Assembly (NCBI RefSeq): GCF_026339955.1
Contig: NZ_JAPEPW010000002.1
Span: 1,612,001-1,676,000, forward strand
Source of the DNA: Streptomyces sp. NBC_01549
Lineage (GTDB): Bacteria; Actinomycetota; Actinomycetes; Streptomycetales; Streptomycetaceae
Direction: 5' to 3'
DNA length: 64,000 bases
Position numbers and translations under genes: made by a program. The notes under the pieces are model-generated. The model did not search any database, was not told where the DNA came from, and saw only the letters and a list, made by a program, of their open reading frames with translations. Below are positions 56,045-64,000 of this stretch, piece after piece (within the stretch, counting starts at the first letter, position 1; each line of letters starts with the position of its first letter).

Positions 56045-56455
56045 TTACTGGGGGACGGAGCGCAGCCGGTAGCGGCTTGCTGCGTAGAAACAGGGCGGGA
56101 CGACATCGTCGTCGCGCTGTACCGGCTGCCCGTCGAGGGACTCCGGCTTCCAGGACGCACGTCCGGCGACCGTCAGGACCACGGAGAGGGCGGCCATGGC
56201 CCGGTCAGATACAGACATGGCCTGCTCTGCCGTCAATCCCACGCAGGTCAGTTGGATGACGCCGGAGAAGTTGACCCGGTCGTCGGCGAGAGACGCAGTC
56301 TCCGCCCGGCCCGGGTCGGGGTAGAGCACCACATACGGTGCGGCGGGTGTTGGCGAGACGCCCGAGGGCACCCCGCCGAGGTAGACGGTCAGCCCGGCCC
56401 CGGTGAGGGCCGTCGTGACCGCGTCGACGTGAGGAAGGACCGCGGGGGCCGTCAT
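56045..56455 (-). CDS. Tail terminator-like protein
   Basis: 136 residues: TAPAVLPHVDAVTTALTGAGLTVYLGGVPSGVSPTPAAPYVVLYPDPGRAETASLADDRVNFSGVIQLTCVGLTAEQAMSVSDRAMAALSVVLTVAGRASWKPES. The alpha/beta pattern with a Pro-Y-V-V-L-Y-P strand and a central L-T-C-V-G segment matches siphovirus tail terminators/completion proteins, which cap the tail tube and bind the head. Position after the connectors agrees. Confidence 0.75.
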   Translation of the reverse strand: MTAPAVLPHVDAVTTALTGAGLTVYLGGVPSGVSPTPAAPYVVLYPDPGRAETASLADDRVNFSGVIQLTCVGLTAEQAMSVSDRAMAALSVVLTVAGRASWKPESLDGQPVQRDDDVVPPCFYAASRYRLRSVPQ

Positions 56456-56468
56456 CGCCGCCCTCCCC

Positions 56469-56879
56469 TCACGTGGCGCCTTCGACGGTGATCCGCCAGG
56501 CGGTCGCCGTGCTGCTGAAATCGACGGCCATCACCGCGAACGGCTGGTCGACGAGCCTGGTGTCACCGGAAGCCGTGATGACGACCGCGTCACCGACCTG
56601 TAGCTCGTCCGATGCCAGCGATGCGAACGGCAGCGCCAGCTCGTAGCGGGCCACGATCGTCAGCCGCTCTCCCGCTTCCTCATTGCGAGGCACGCGCTGC
56701 GGTTTCAGGCGGCACGCACCCGAATAGAGAACCGTCGGCGTCCCTGGTGTGAGGACGCTCGTAGAGCGGTCCAGGGTCGACGCCCCGGGCCGGCTGATCG
56801 TGCAGGTGTCCACCAGCAGCTGGTCGTGGGCGGCGCGGCCCGCCGCGAGCAGCGGCTGAATGTCGATCGCGTTCATCAC
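56469..56879 (-). CDS. Head closure (stopper) protein
   Basis: 136 residues: DIQPLLAAGRAAHDQLLVDTCTISRPGASTLDRSTSVLTPGTPTVLYSGACRLKPQRVPRNEEAGERLTIVARYELALPFASLASDELQVGDAVVITASGDTRLVDQPFAVMAVDFSSTATAWRITVE. The M-x-D-T-C-T-I/V-x-R-P start and small beta-barrel are those of DUF6093/stopper-like proteins common in actinophages. It overlaps the upstream connector gene by 4 bp (56876-56879). Confidence 0.78.
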   Translation of the reverse strand: MMNAIDIQPLLAAGRAAHDQLLVDTCTISRPGASTLDRSTSVLTPGTPTVLYSGACRLKPQRVPRNEEAGERLTIVARYELALPFASLASDELQVGDAVVITASGDTRLVDQPFAVMAVDFSSTATAWRITVEGAT

Positions 56880-57505
56880 GTCACCGGCGCCACAGAGAAC
56901 GATCCGCCGCGGTACTGCCGCAGCGCTTCCTTGTGCTCAGGCATGAGCTGCGCCCCGCCGATCGTCTCCGCCGCGAACGTGCGGGAGTAGTCGTCGATCG
57001 ACTCGCTCCTGAGGCCCTGCGGATTCGTCATCGACATCTGGGCCAGATCGAGCACGACGTCCACGACGTCGTCCGGGACCTCCGCGTAGCCGTGGCTGTA
57101 GGTCACCCGGACCCGCTGGGCCCAAATCCCCTGAGGCCGCATGAACGGCCAGCCCATCAGGCGGGTCGGCGCCCACCACTGCTCGCCGCGGGTCAGCTCG
57201 GTGCCGATCCGCGTGAAGTCCCGGCCCTCCACGGCCGTGTACTCCTGATCAGAGATCCCGAAGAGTTCAACGACCGTCAGTGGGTGCGTGTCGTCGACGA
57301 CGACGGGACGCTGCGGCAGTCGCAGGATCCGCCCGTTCCCGGGCAGGGTGACCGTCTCGTTCTCCACCAGCGTGAACTGCTGGCGGCAGTACTTCCGGAC
57401 CCGCGCAGAGGCGCGGCGGATCGCCATCGCCGCCTGCGCCGGATCCAACGACCGCTGCAGCGCGGCCTCGAGGTCCGCCTGCGTGGCCAGAGGGGTCGGG
57501 GACAT
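56876..57505 (-). CDS. Head-tail connector (adaptor) protein
   Basis: 209 residues. The N-terminus PLATQADLEAALQRSLDPAQAAMAIRRASARVRKYCRQQFTLVENETVTLPGNGRILRLPQRPVVVDDTHPLTVVELFG is the helical-plus-beta adaptor fold of HK97 gp6/SPP1 gp15-like proteins, with the familiar ASxxVRxYCxQ helix. DYSRTFAAETIGGAQLMPEHKEALRQYRGG closes it. It would bind the portal ring after packaging. Confidence 0.8.
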   Translation of the reverse strand: MSPTPLATQADLEAALQRSLDPAQAAMAIRRASARVRKYCRQQFTLVENETVTLPGNGRILRLPQRPVVVDDTHPLTVVELFGISDQEYTAVEGRDFTRIGTELTRGEQWWAPTRLMGWPFMRPQGIWAQRVRVTYSHGYAEVPDDVVDVVLDLAQMSMTNPQGLRSESIDDYSRTFAAETIGGAQLMPEHKEALRQYRGGSFSVAPVT

Positions 57506-57516
57506 GCGGGCCCCCT

Positions 57517-57891
57517 CTACTCCTCGGTGTCGGCTTCAGCCATGGAGGTGAGCCGCTTCACCACGGTGCTGCGCGGCTTGTCCTTGGCCTGCTCCGCCTC
57601 AAGGGCTTGGACGGCCCGGTCCTTGTCGTCGCCGACCCACGCCATCAGGGCGTCGATCGTGCCGTCCACGGGCGGCCCGTCGTCCTCGCTCTGCTGCGCA
57701 GGCTCAGCCGGGGACTCCGGCTCCCGGACGGGTTCGGGCTCCGGGTCGGCCTCCAGAATCTTCACCGACCCCTCGGGGGCATTGTCGGCGAAGTGGCGGG
57801 CCTGATCGCCGTCCAGCTCAGCACCCTCGTTGAACTGTGTGACGGCATAGTTCCAGTACGCCGTGAACTGCTTGAGCACGCGCACGCGCAT
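57517..57891 (-). CDS. Small acidic head-region protein (124 aa)
   Basis: 124 residues: MRVRVLKQFTAYWNYAVTQFNEGAELDGDQARHFADNAPEGSVKILE, a short beta-barrel-like start, then Pro/Glu-rich spacer (ADPEPEPVREPESPAEPAQQSEDD) and a helical end (PPVDGTIDALMAWVGDDKDRAVQALEAEQAKDKPRSTVVKRL) resembling a Rho/SAP-like module. Genes like this between capsid and connectors are frequent in actinophages; the role is unknown. Confidence 0.7.
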   Translation of the reverse strand: MRVRVLKQFTAYWNYAVTQFNEGAELDGDQARHFADNAPEGSVKILEADPEPEPVREPESPAEPAQQSEDDGPPVDGTIDALMAWVGDDKDRAVQALEAEQAKDKPRSTVVKRLTSMAEADTEE

Positions 57892-57962
57892 GACTCATCT
57901 CCTCCTTGAAGGCCCGTCGGCGCGGACGGACAGGGATGCGTCCGCGCCGACGGGAGACGGTG

Positions 57963-59300
57963 TCAGGCGTGCTCGATGACGACGGCGCGCTTGTACAGCG
58001 CCGCGTCGCCAGAGCCTGCGTCGGACGGGACACCGAAGTCGCCGACCCACGACCAGGTCGTGGCCAGCACCTGCTGGAAGCGGTCCTGGGGCGGGCGGAC
58101 GATCAGCTCGACGTCCACGCCGGGAGCCGCGTTGATGGTGCGGATCTCCGGGACCTCTTCCACGCCGGTGCCCGTCAGGAGACTGGCCGATCCGTCGAAC
58201 GGCGCGTTGACCAGGGCGTTCGCACCCAGCACGACCGGGCGGTGCACCGTCAGGTTGCCCGCCGAGCCACCCAGGACTGTCGGGGCCTCGATGTTCCTGA
58301 CCCAGTCGATACCGCCGAACCGGCCGATGCTGAGGTCGCGGAAGATCGGGGAGTCGACGCGGCCCTGCAGGGCCTGCAGGAACTGCGTGTCGTTGAACAG
58401 TTGCGCCTCGGTGTCCGCGTCGATGTGCGCGGCGTAGTAGCCGCCCGGCAGCGTCGGAACGTTCATCTTCCGCAGACGCGCCACCGCGGAACGGAAGTTG
58501 GCGAACGTGACGACGTTCGACGACGACAGGTCGTAGGCCGAGTTGCCGGTCGCCCGGATCGACACGGGGGCATTCGCCGCCACCACGTAGTCGCCAGCGA
58601 CGTCCACGCGGGCCGTGCCCAGGGTCAGCGTGCCCGGGGTGCCCGGGGTGACACCGACGACGGTGTTCGCGACGCCCGCGATCGTGACGTTGAGAGGGTT
58701 CGCGCCGGACACGGCCACCGGCACACCGTTGACCGAGTTGTACTCGAAGCCGTTCGTCGACTGCACGATCATCGCAGTGTCCGACGAACCGGCCGTGGTG
58801 CACCAGGACCGGCCGCCCGCATACGCCTTGAACAGCTTGTTGCGGGCCACCTGGTTGATGGACTGGCCCGCGTTGATGCCGAGCGTGGCCGAGTCGGCGA
58901 GGAACTTGCTGGCCAGCGCCATCGCGCTGCCGAGCATGTTCGTGTCCATCGAGTTGCCGTACTGGTCCATCGTCACGGACCACTGCTCGAGGCTGTAGGT
59001 CGACGCGGACGGGTCGTTGCCGGTCACCGGCGCGGTGGCCGGAGCGAGCAAGCCCTTCCTCGTGAAGGTCTTGGTGTCACCCAGGCCGCCCATCCACGGC
59101 TCGGAGTCCGCGACCTGAGGGAAGAGGAACTGCGGGACGAGAGCGTCCTTGAACGTCCGGTCCAGCAGACCGTTCTGCAGCATCGCCTGGATCTGCGCGG
59201 GCAGGTTCCCGCGGACACCGATGGCGTGCCGGTCGATGCGGAACCACGACCGCGGCGTGCGGTTGAGCCGCGGGCGGGCCGCGGACATGGTGGAGGTCAC
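57963..59300 (-). CDS. Major capsid protein
   Basis: 445 residues. AMLQNGLLDRTFKDALVPQFLFPQVADSEPWMGGLGDTKTFTRKGLLAPATAP is the N-arm/E-loop type region of HK97-fold capsids, QWSVTMDQYGNSMDTNMLGSAMALASKFLADSATLGINAGQ the long spine helix, and FGGIDWVRNIEAPTVLGGSAGNLTVHRPVVLG and DRFQQVLATTWSWVGDFGVPSD the A and P domains. An internal domain of about 60 residues (VTIAGVANTVVGVTPGTPGTLTLGTARVDVAGDYVV) looks inserted. GTG 59300 follows GAGGAG and overlaps the protease stop (GTGA). Confidence 0.88.
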   Translation of the reverse strand: MTSTMSAARPRLNRTPRSWFRIDRHAIGVRGNLPAQIQAMLQNGLLDRTFKDALVPQFLFPQVADSEPWMGGLGDTKTFTRKGLLAPATAPVTGNDPSASTYSLEQWSVTMDQYGNSMDTNMLGSAMALASKFLADSATLGINAGQSINQVARNKLFKAYAGGRSWCTTAGSSDTAMIVQSTNGFEYNSVNGVPVAVSGANPLNVTIAGVANTVVGVTPGTPGTLTLGTARVDVAGDYVVAANAPVSIRATGNSAYDLSSSNVVTFANFRSAVARLRKMNVPTLPGGYYAAHIDADTEAQLFNDTQFLQALQGRVDSPIFRDLSIGRFGGIDWVRNIEAPTVLGGSAGNLTVHRPVVLGANALVNAPFDGSASLLTGTGVEEVPEIRTINAAPGVDVELIVRPPQDRFQQVLATTWSWVGDFGVPSDAGSGDAALYKRAVVIEHA

Positions 59301-59494
59301 GTTGTCTCCTCGATGATCTCTACGGACACAAGGTCCGGGTATTGCTGCGCGACCTGTTCCAGGCCCAGCAGCGCGGTTTGGGTAATGGCCGACACGGCAG
59401 CGCAGGCGCGACCCCCAGCGGCATGACGCTCTTCGTGACCGGCCACCTCGATCGAGGTGCGCCCGTCGCCCAACCGGGCACGGACGACGATCAC
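59297..59494 (-). CDS. Prp-like cysteine protease between scaffold and capsid
   Basis: 65 residues. VIVVRARLGDGRTSIEVAGHEERHAAGGRACAAVSAITQTALLGLEQVAQQYPDLVSVEI matches the ribosomal-processing cysteine protease (Prp) family: a GH motif with the catalytic His, then CAAVSA-x-TQTALLGLE with the catalytic Cys. Prp of Gram-positive bacteria trims the L27 extension and, in S. aureus phages, capsid and scaffold. GTG 59494 lies 1 bp after the scaffold stop (TGA-A-GTG) and the gene ends inside the capsid start, so it is in the normal place of a prohead protease. It is shorter than the usual roughly 105 residues. The longer frame upstream is a shadow of the scaffold gene. Confidence 0.8.
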   Translation of the reverse strand: MIVVRARLGDGRTSIEVAGHEERHAAGGRACAAVSAITQTALLGLEQVAQQYPDLVSVEIIEETT

Positions 59495-59495
59495 T

Positions 59496-60230
59496 TCAGT
59501 AGCGCTTCCGCACGCCGTACCTGGCCATCTCCGCGGCAACCTCTTCATCCGAGGCGTTACGGAAATCGACCTTGACGGGGGCCCCGCGACTGCCTTGGCC
59601 CGGATCGGGCTTCGGCTTCGACTTCTTCTCGGGCTCGGCCGCCACAGGCTCGGGCCTGCCCCAGTGCGGCTTCCGCTCCAGCAGATCTGTGAGATCGGCT
59701 TCGATCGCGTCGGTGTCGATCTCGCCGTCAGCGTCGACGTACTTGCTGGGGTCGCGCATCAGCACGTCCACGGCATCCGACGGATCGGCGAACTGTCCGA
59801 CGGCGAGCACCTTCACTTCCGACGACACAGCGCGCGCCACGGCCTTCGCTGCCTGCTTCTGGGCTCGCTCCGCCTGGTTGGATGCCTTCTCCAGCTCGGA
59901 CTTGTCGCGGTCCTCGAAGGCCTCGACTTTGCGGGTGAGCTCAGCGAGCTGCTTCTTCGCAGCCGCGGCTTCCTTCTTCGCCGCAGCCTTCTCGGCCTTC
60001 ATGCGGTCGAGAGCCTTCTTGCCGGCCTCGCCGAGGGCGCTCGCGTCGTCGGGCTCCGGCTCAGGCTCGGGGTCTGCCGGATCGTCTACCGGATCCGGCT
60101 CGGGCTCGGGGTCTGCGGGGTCGTCCGCCGGGTCCGGAGCGGGCTCCGGGTCAGGCTCGGGGTCGTCGTGTCGGGACAGGTTGAACCATGCGGCTCCGGT
60201 TGCCGGAACCTTCGTGATCTCGGTGGACAT
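59496..60230 (-). CDS. Scaffold protein
   Basis: 244 residues. After STEITKVPATGAAWFNLSRHD comes a repeat of Asp/Pro/Glu (DPEPDPEPAPDPADDPADPEP...), then a long charged coiled coil (LGEAGKKALDRMKAEKAAAKKEAAAAKKQLAELTRKVEAFEDRDKSELEKASNQAERAQKQ) and a C-terminal basic tail (VDFRNASDEEVAAEMARYGVRKRY). This is the GP20-like scaffold layout. ATG 60230 has AAGGGG upstream; ATG 60257 is an alternative with a weaker site. It shapes the prohead and is probably removed by the adjacent Prp-like protease. Confidence 0.85.
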   Translation of the reverse strand: MSTEITKVPATGAAWFNLSRHDDPEPDPEPAPDPADDPADPEPEPDPVDDPADPEPEPEPDDASALGEAGKKALDRMKAEKAAAKKEAAAAKKQLAELTRKVEAFEDRDKSELEKASNQAERAQKQAAKAVARAVSSEVKVLAVGQFADPSDAVDVLMRDPSKYVDADGEIDTDAIEADLTDLLERKPHWGRPEPVAAEPEKKSKPKPDPGQGSRGAPVKVDFRNASDEEVAAEMARYGVRKRY

Positions 60231-60320
60231 TGCGTCCGCCCCTTCAGTTGTGGACATGCGGAAGGGGCCCCATTGCGGGACCCCTCGGTGTTGGTCGACG
60301 GTCGGCCCTACTGAAAGCAG

Positions 60321-61358
60321 CTAGGACAGATAGCCGAAGCGCTTGAGCATCCTGATCAGCTCGTCGCGGTCCTCGGACAGTCGGAGGATCTCGCCCGGCG
60401 TGAGCCGCGGCGTCTTCAGGTGAAACCGGGGCAGGCCCTGCTCGACGTCAGCGCCGGTGCGGGCGAACCGCTGTCCGGTCTTCTGCTCAGCCTCGCGACG
60501 CATCTGCTGGTAGAACTCTCCGCGGCGCGTCGTGCCCTCGAGCGTCGACACGACCTTCTTGCCGTAGGCGTCCAGCGTCATCGTGGACCGGCCTGCGTTG
60601 ACGACCTTGTAGATGTCGGCGCCGTTCCGGATCGCCTCCGCGCCACCGATCGTGAACCGCCGATCCTGCTCCGCGCGGGACAGGCCGTTGAAGAAGGACA
60701 TCGGATTCGTATGGCGCCCAGGGCGGGCTTCCGTCGCAGGGACGCCATAGCACTGGCAGCGCTTATGCCGTTGGAAGTCGGCGTTCCAGCGGTACCAGCG
60801 GCCCGCGAGGATCGCACAACGCGCACACGCCCCCGCCCGGACTTGCCGCACGTAGCCCGTCACCGAACGGTTCGCGACCATCGCCACACCGGCCGCGCCG
60901 CGGCCCGCATCGGCCACTTCCGACGTCGCCATCCGCAGCAACTGCGCCTGGCCGGAGAGCATCGCCTCCTGCAGCGTCAGGCCGCCGCCGATCAGCGTCT
61001 TCGTGCGGATCACCGGCAGATACAGCAGGCTGTCCAGCGTCCGGCCATCCGCCGCGACACCCGAGAACGAGCGGGCATCAACACGCGCCGCCTGCTCCAG
61101 GTAGTCGTTACTCAGGCCGTCCATGCGGACCATCGCCTCGATGTACGGCTGGCCCGTGGACGCCGCGACCAACTGGCCGGCGGATACGGCCCGGACCATC
61201 GCCGCGCCCAGGCCTTGCAGCCACGACGCGGACAGGTCTGCTGCGGCGAGCCGCTTCCACAGCCTCTCCATCGTGACCGTCGTCTGGATGACGGCCCGCT
61301 GCTGAGACCGGCCGTAGGCGTCGACGATGGCCGCGTGAGCTTGCGTCACAACGGCCAC
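60321..61358 (-). CDS. MuF-type head morphogenesis protein
   Basis: 345 residues. A helical N-terminal part is followed by RQVRAGACARCAILAGRWYRWNADFQRHKRCQCYGVPATEA, the Cys-rich VG15/MuF-like signature of actinophage head proteins. The C-terminus (TPGEILRLSEDRDELIRMLKRFGYLS) is a helix that may contact the portal. The gene starts 1 bp after the portal gene. Minor head proteins of this type are packed in the prohead, sometimes ejected with DNA. Confidence 0.82.
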   Translation of the reverse strand: MAVVTQAHAAIVDAYGRSQQRAVIQTTVTMERLWKRLAAADLSASWLQGLGAAMVRAVSAGQLVAASTGQPYIEAMVRMDGLSNDYLEQAARVDARSFSGVAADGRTLDSLLYLPVIRTKTLIGGGLTLQEAMLSGQAQLLRMATSEVADAGRGAAGVAMVANRSVTGYVRQVRAGACARCAILAGRWYRWNADFQRHKRCQCYGVPATEARPGRHTNPMSFFNGLSRAEQDRRFTIGGAEAIRNGADIYKVVNAGRSTMTLDAYGKKVVSTLEGTTRRGEFYQQMRREAEQKTGQRFARTGADVEQGLPRFHLKTPRLTPGEILRLSEDRDELIRMLKRFGYLS

Positions 61359-61359
61359 G

Positions 61360-62742
61360 TCAGCCTCCCGCAGGCGCCTCGACGGGCTGCGGCTCCGGCT
61401 GGGCGGTGCTCAGCTGGTGCAGATCCATGGCCGTCATGCGGGTCAGAGCCTCGTCCTGCATGCCCCGCATCCGGTCCCGCTGCACCGCTGAGTAGCCGAG
61501 GTCTTCCCACGCCTGCTCCGTCGGCAGGATGCCGCTGGCGTGCAGCTTGACGACCGCGTCAGCCTTCTGTGCGTAGGTCGGGGTCGCCGGATCCCGCCAG
61601 ACGGTCTCCAACTTGCGGGTCCGCGGGTCCAGGTCGCCGTCCCGCACCAGCAGGACGAGCCTCATCACGCGCTCCCACGCCTCGCCGAACGCCCTCTGCC
61701 TGCGCTCCGCACGCTTCACCAGTCGGGCCTCGCTCGCGCGGATCGCATCCGCCGACGGGGGCTGGTCCGTGGCCAAACCGAGGAACGCAGGCGGCAGACC
61801 AGTCAGGGCTGCCACCAGGCGCGCCAGCACGTTGATCGTCTCGTGGAAGTTCGACAGCTGCGCCTCTTGGAACTGACCGAACTTCACCTCGGAACTCTCG
61901 TTCGCCCATAGACGGCCCGCCAGCGACGACATGGCACCCAACGGCTGCCCGTTCTCGTCGGCGAAGTCGTCCCTGCTCATGCCCGTCGCCCAACGGCGCG
62001 GCATTGCATGGAACTCGGCGCTGACCATCATGTCCGAGGCGATCTTGCATGCCGCATCCGAGATCGGAATCACCGAACGCAGCTCAGATGTGCCGTCCAG
62101 GTGGCGAAGCCGCGGCCGGTTCGCCAGCGGAACCACCAGCACCTGGCCCAGCTTGTGCTCGTCCCGGTCAACCTCGACCCAGGAACCCTTCTGCTGCTCA
62201 AACGTGCACCGCATCGAAGGCAGATACAGCGTCGCCCACTTCACCGGGGCAGCCCCCGCGGACGGCTCGTCCCACCGCTTGACGGCTGCCGTCACCTGAC
62301 GGGTGCGGGGATCCCGCTCCGCGAACACCTCCAGGGCGCTCTCTGCGGTGACGATCGGCATCGACTCGTCGCCCTCATTCGCGCCGACGATCACATACGA
62401 GCGCTTCAGCGCCAACGCGTCGACGTGAGCCTGCTGGCTGCCCTCGTCCATGTCGGAGGCCTGCCACACCGACCACAGATCCTCCGCAGTCGTCTCACTG
62501 TCCGCGTACCGGAAACCCTCAACGTCCAGCCGCTCATCGAGCGCATCCACGACGAGCTGCGGCCAGTTGATGACCAACTGCCGCATCCGGTCCGACAACT
62601 CCGACTGAAGCTCCGGCGCCAGATAGCTGATCGGCTGCGTGCCCTCGTAGTAGCTGTCCATCAACCGCAACTCAGGCAGATCCCGGTCATGGCACTGGAT
62701 CAGCCGCTTCAGCCACGCATCCGGTTCGAGGTCGAGGGCCAC
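61360..62742 (-). CDS. Portal protein (SPP1 gp6 type)
   Basis: 460 residues: YYEGTQPISYLAPELQSELSDRMRQLVINWPQLVVDALDERLDVEGFRY is the standard start of actinophage portals, FGQFQEAQLSNFHETINVLARLVAALTGLPPAFLGLATDQPPSADAIRASEARLVKRAERRQRAFGEAWERVMRL the stem/crown helix region, and the end is acidic/Pro-rich. It forms the dodecameric DNA entry ring and docks terminase. It lies 16 bp after the terminase gene. Confidence 0.9.
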   Translation of the reverse strand: MALDLEPDAWLKRLIQCHDRDLPELRLMDSYYEGTQPISYLAPELQSELSDRMRQLVINWPQLVVDALDERLDVEGFRYADSETTAEDLWSVWQASDMDEGSQQAHVDALALKRSYVIVGANEGDESMPIVTAESALEVFAERDPRTRQVTAAVKRWDEPSAGAAPVKWATLYLPSMRCTFEQQKGSWVEVDRDEHKLGQVLVVPLANRPRLRHLDGTSELRSVIPISDAACKIASDMMVSAEFHAMPRRWATGMSRDDFADENGQPLGAMSSLAGRLWANESSEVKFGQFQEAQLSNFHETINVLARLVAALTGLPPAFLGLATDQPPSADAIRASEARLVKRAERRQRAFGEAWERVMRLVLLVRDGDLDPRTRKLETVWRDPATPTYAQKADAVVKLHASGILPTEQAWEDLGYSAVQRDRMRGMQDEALTRMTAMDLHQLSTAQPEPQPVEAPAGG

Positions 62743-62758
62743 AAGCCACCCCCGTTCC

Positions 62759-64000
62759 TCATCGCATTACGGTCGTTTTCCGGGAGCGCGGCGGCTCGTT
62801 GCCGCCCGCCTTGATCGCGTCCCGCCGGGCTTCCCAGGACAGGCAGCCCGCCATGGAAAGGTCGATCTTTCGGGGCGAGTCGTGGCGGTCCTTCTGGATC
62901 ACCCACATCGGCTTGCCCTCGTCGTCCTTCACGCCGGCGTTGCGCTTCACCGCGTTCGCGATGTGCCGGGCAAAGGCATCGCTGCCGTCGTGCGACAGCT
63001 CGCCGCCCGTCATTGCCGTCTTGTAGGCGCGTAGGGCGAACGCCATCTGGCGGCGCCGGTGCGTCCACCACTCGGTGACGACCTTGGGGCCGTACTTGCC
63101 GGCCCAGGCGGCGATGGTCTCTTCCCAGTAGGCCGGGTCCGCGTAGAGGCGTACTACCCGCCACGTCCGCATCGCCTCGTCCAGGACGGCGTTCACCTCG
63201 GCCTCGGGGACTTCCCAGGCCTCGGCTTCTTGCTTGTTCGCTGGCGACTCCCACACGCCGAGCACCCATTGGTGTCCCGTGTCGAGATGGGTCGCTACGA
63301 AGCCTGTTGAGTCGCTCCACTTCGAACCGTCGAAGCCGATCGCGATCGCTTCCTTGTCCGGAACGACGAAGCTCGAGTCCGCCAGCTCGCGCCAGCGGCC
63401 CGGGTCGAACGCCTTCGCTGAGGCGGTGCCGGGCTGGTTCAGGAAGTAGCGTCGGGCGTCTGCCGGATCGGTGTCCGGCTCCCGCATGTCGCTGGCGATC
63501 CGCTCCAGATCCATCCACTGAGCTGCATCGCCATACACGAACTCCAGCGCGGGAAGCAGCTGATCGTCATCGTGCAAGTCCTCGACGTGCGGGGCCTCAC
63601 GATGATCGAAGAGCAGGCCGCCGTCACGCACCCGGCCCGAGACGACCGCCTTGTGGTACTCGTGCGTCGCCTCGGCCACCGAGTTCTCGCCGACCGCGTA
63701 CATCGTCGACGTCTCCAGCGACCACGGTTCAGCAGCCCGCCGCTTCACCAGGTTGCGGCGCACCGTCTTGTGCATCGCCCGCAGCTCGGGCAGCACGTAC
63801 AGGTGCGTCTCGTCGAAGACGCTGAACGTCTCCTTGCCACCATCCTTCGCAGCACCGGACGACGTCGACGGGACGATCTCGCCGCCACCTTCGAGGAAGA
63901 TGCGGCTCGACGTCTGCGCCGAACGCCCCAGGTCGATCCCCGGGAACTCGTCACCGGAGTACTCGACGAGGTGCTCGAGCATTGCCGTGACGTTGTCGTA
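62759..64000 (-). CDS. terL: Terminase large subunit, N-terminus beyond the right edge
   Basis: The frame is open through the right edge (codons YDNVTA precede the ATG at 63982), so about 414 C-terminal residues are seen. ETFSVFDETHLYVLPEL has the Walker B Asp-Glu of the packaging ATPase; ETSTMYAVGEN is the coupling motif. The RNase H-like nuclease follows: IAIGFDGSKWSDSTGF (first Asp), VRLYADPAYWEETI (second Asp) and SDAFARHIANAV (third). It cuts and pumps DNA. The small subunit and Walker A lie outside the window. Confidence 0.9.
   Translation of the reverse strand, partial: YDNVTAMLEHLVEYSGDEFPGIDLGRSAQTSSRIFLEGGGEIVPSTSSGAAKDGGKETFSVFDETHLYVLPELRAMHKTVRRNLVKRRAAEPWSLETSTMYAVGENSVAEATHEYHKAVVSGRVRDGGLLFDHREAPHVEDLHDDDQLLPALEFVYGDAAQWMDLERIASDMREPDTDPADARRYFLNQPGTASAKAFDPGRWRELADSSFVVPDKEAIAIGFDGSKWSDSTGFVATHLDTGHQWVLGVWESPANKQEAEAWEVPEAEVNAVLDEAMRTWRVVRLYADPAYWEETIAAWAGKYGPKVVTEWWTHRRRQMAFALRAYKTAMTGGELSHDGSDAFARHIANAVKRNAGVKDDEGKPMWVIQKDRHDSPRKIDLSMAGCLSWEARRDAIKAGGNEPPRSRKTTVMR

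Noticed and set aside
1..64000. CRISPR arrays, rRNA genes or complete insertion sequences
   Set aside because: No regularly spaced repeat-spacer array, no rRNA sequence and no transposase-type protein was seen in the window.

Overview
The window is high-GC actinobacterial DNA, almost certainly from a Streptomyces chromosome. The evidence is the third-position GC bias, GTG/TTG starts, a divergent pca operon behind a MarR repressor, a stand-alone LigD-type polymerase next to a LigC-type ligase, a LAL-type ATPase, and DUF2510 and DUF6233 proteins. Two parts are visible: chromosomal genes (1 to about 24.2 kb) and a large prophage (about 24.2 kb to beyond the right edge).

Chromosomal part. Left to right: the end of an unrecognised gene; a HEAT-repeat protein; a divergent NHEJ-type pair (LigD-like polymerase, LigC-like ligase); a DUF3048 lipoprotein; a three-gene MoxR-ATPase / metallopeptidase-VWA cassette. 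Then comes the protocatechuate branch of the beta-ketoadipate pathway: repressor pcaV facing pcaI-J-F-H-G-B-L, seven genes joined by 1-4 bp overlaps or short gaps. A large LAL-type ATPase lacking its expected HTH follows, then an MHS-type transporter coupled to anmK, then a DUF2510 protein whose 3' end lies at the probable prophage junction.

Prophage part. From 24.2 to 37.3 kb there are small regulatory and early genes on both strands: XRE, GntR, a LexA-DNA-binding-domain-only protein, twin small HTH proteins each with its own palindromic operators, a Ku protein, three overlapping zinc-ribbon ORFs, a tyrosine integrase and a DnaQ-like exonuclease. From 37.5 to 64 kb nearly everything is on the minus strand. 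In transcription order (right to left) this is terminase large subunit (cut by the edge), portal, MuF-type protein, scaffold, a Prp-like cysteine protease, major capsid, connectors, tail tube, tail-assembly chaperones with a textbook -1 slippery heptamer, a 1758-residue tape measure, tail proteins, endolysin, a 3'-5' exoribonuclease, holin, a collagen-like membrane protein and an HNH protein. This is a long-tailed siphovirus layout.

Most notable system. At 37.5-39.4 kb the prophage carries a complete Ro60/TROVE protein gene and, directly upstream on the same strand, two tandem Y-RNA-like modules. The larger contains a T-arm, a closed acceptor-like hairpin, the U8-A9 linker and a D-arm in that order, which is the circularly permuted tRNA mimic of bacterial YrlA RNAs. 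The two modules share exact 13- and 14-nt stem elements. A terminator hairpin with a U-tract ends 1 nt before the TROVE start codon and contains its Shine-Dalgarno, suggesting that Y RNA ending and TROVE translation are linked. The prophage also encodes a 3'-5' exoribonuclease and Ku, so it brings RNA-handling and DNA-end-handling functions into its host.
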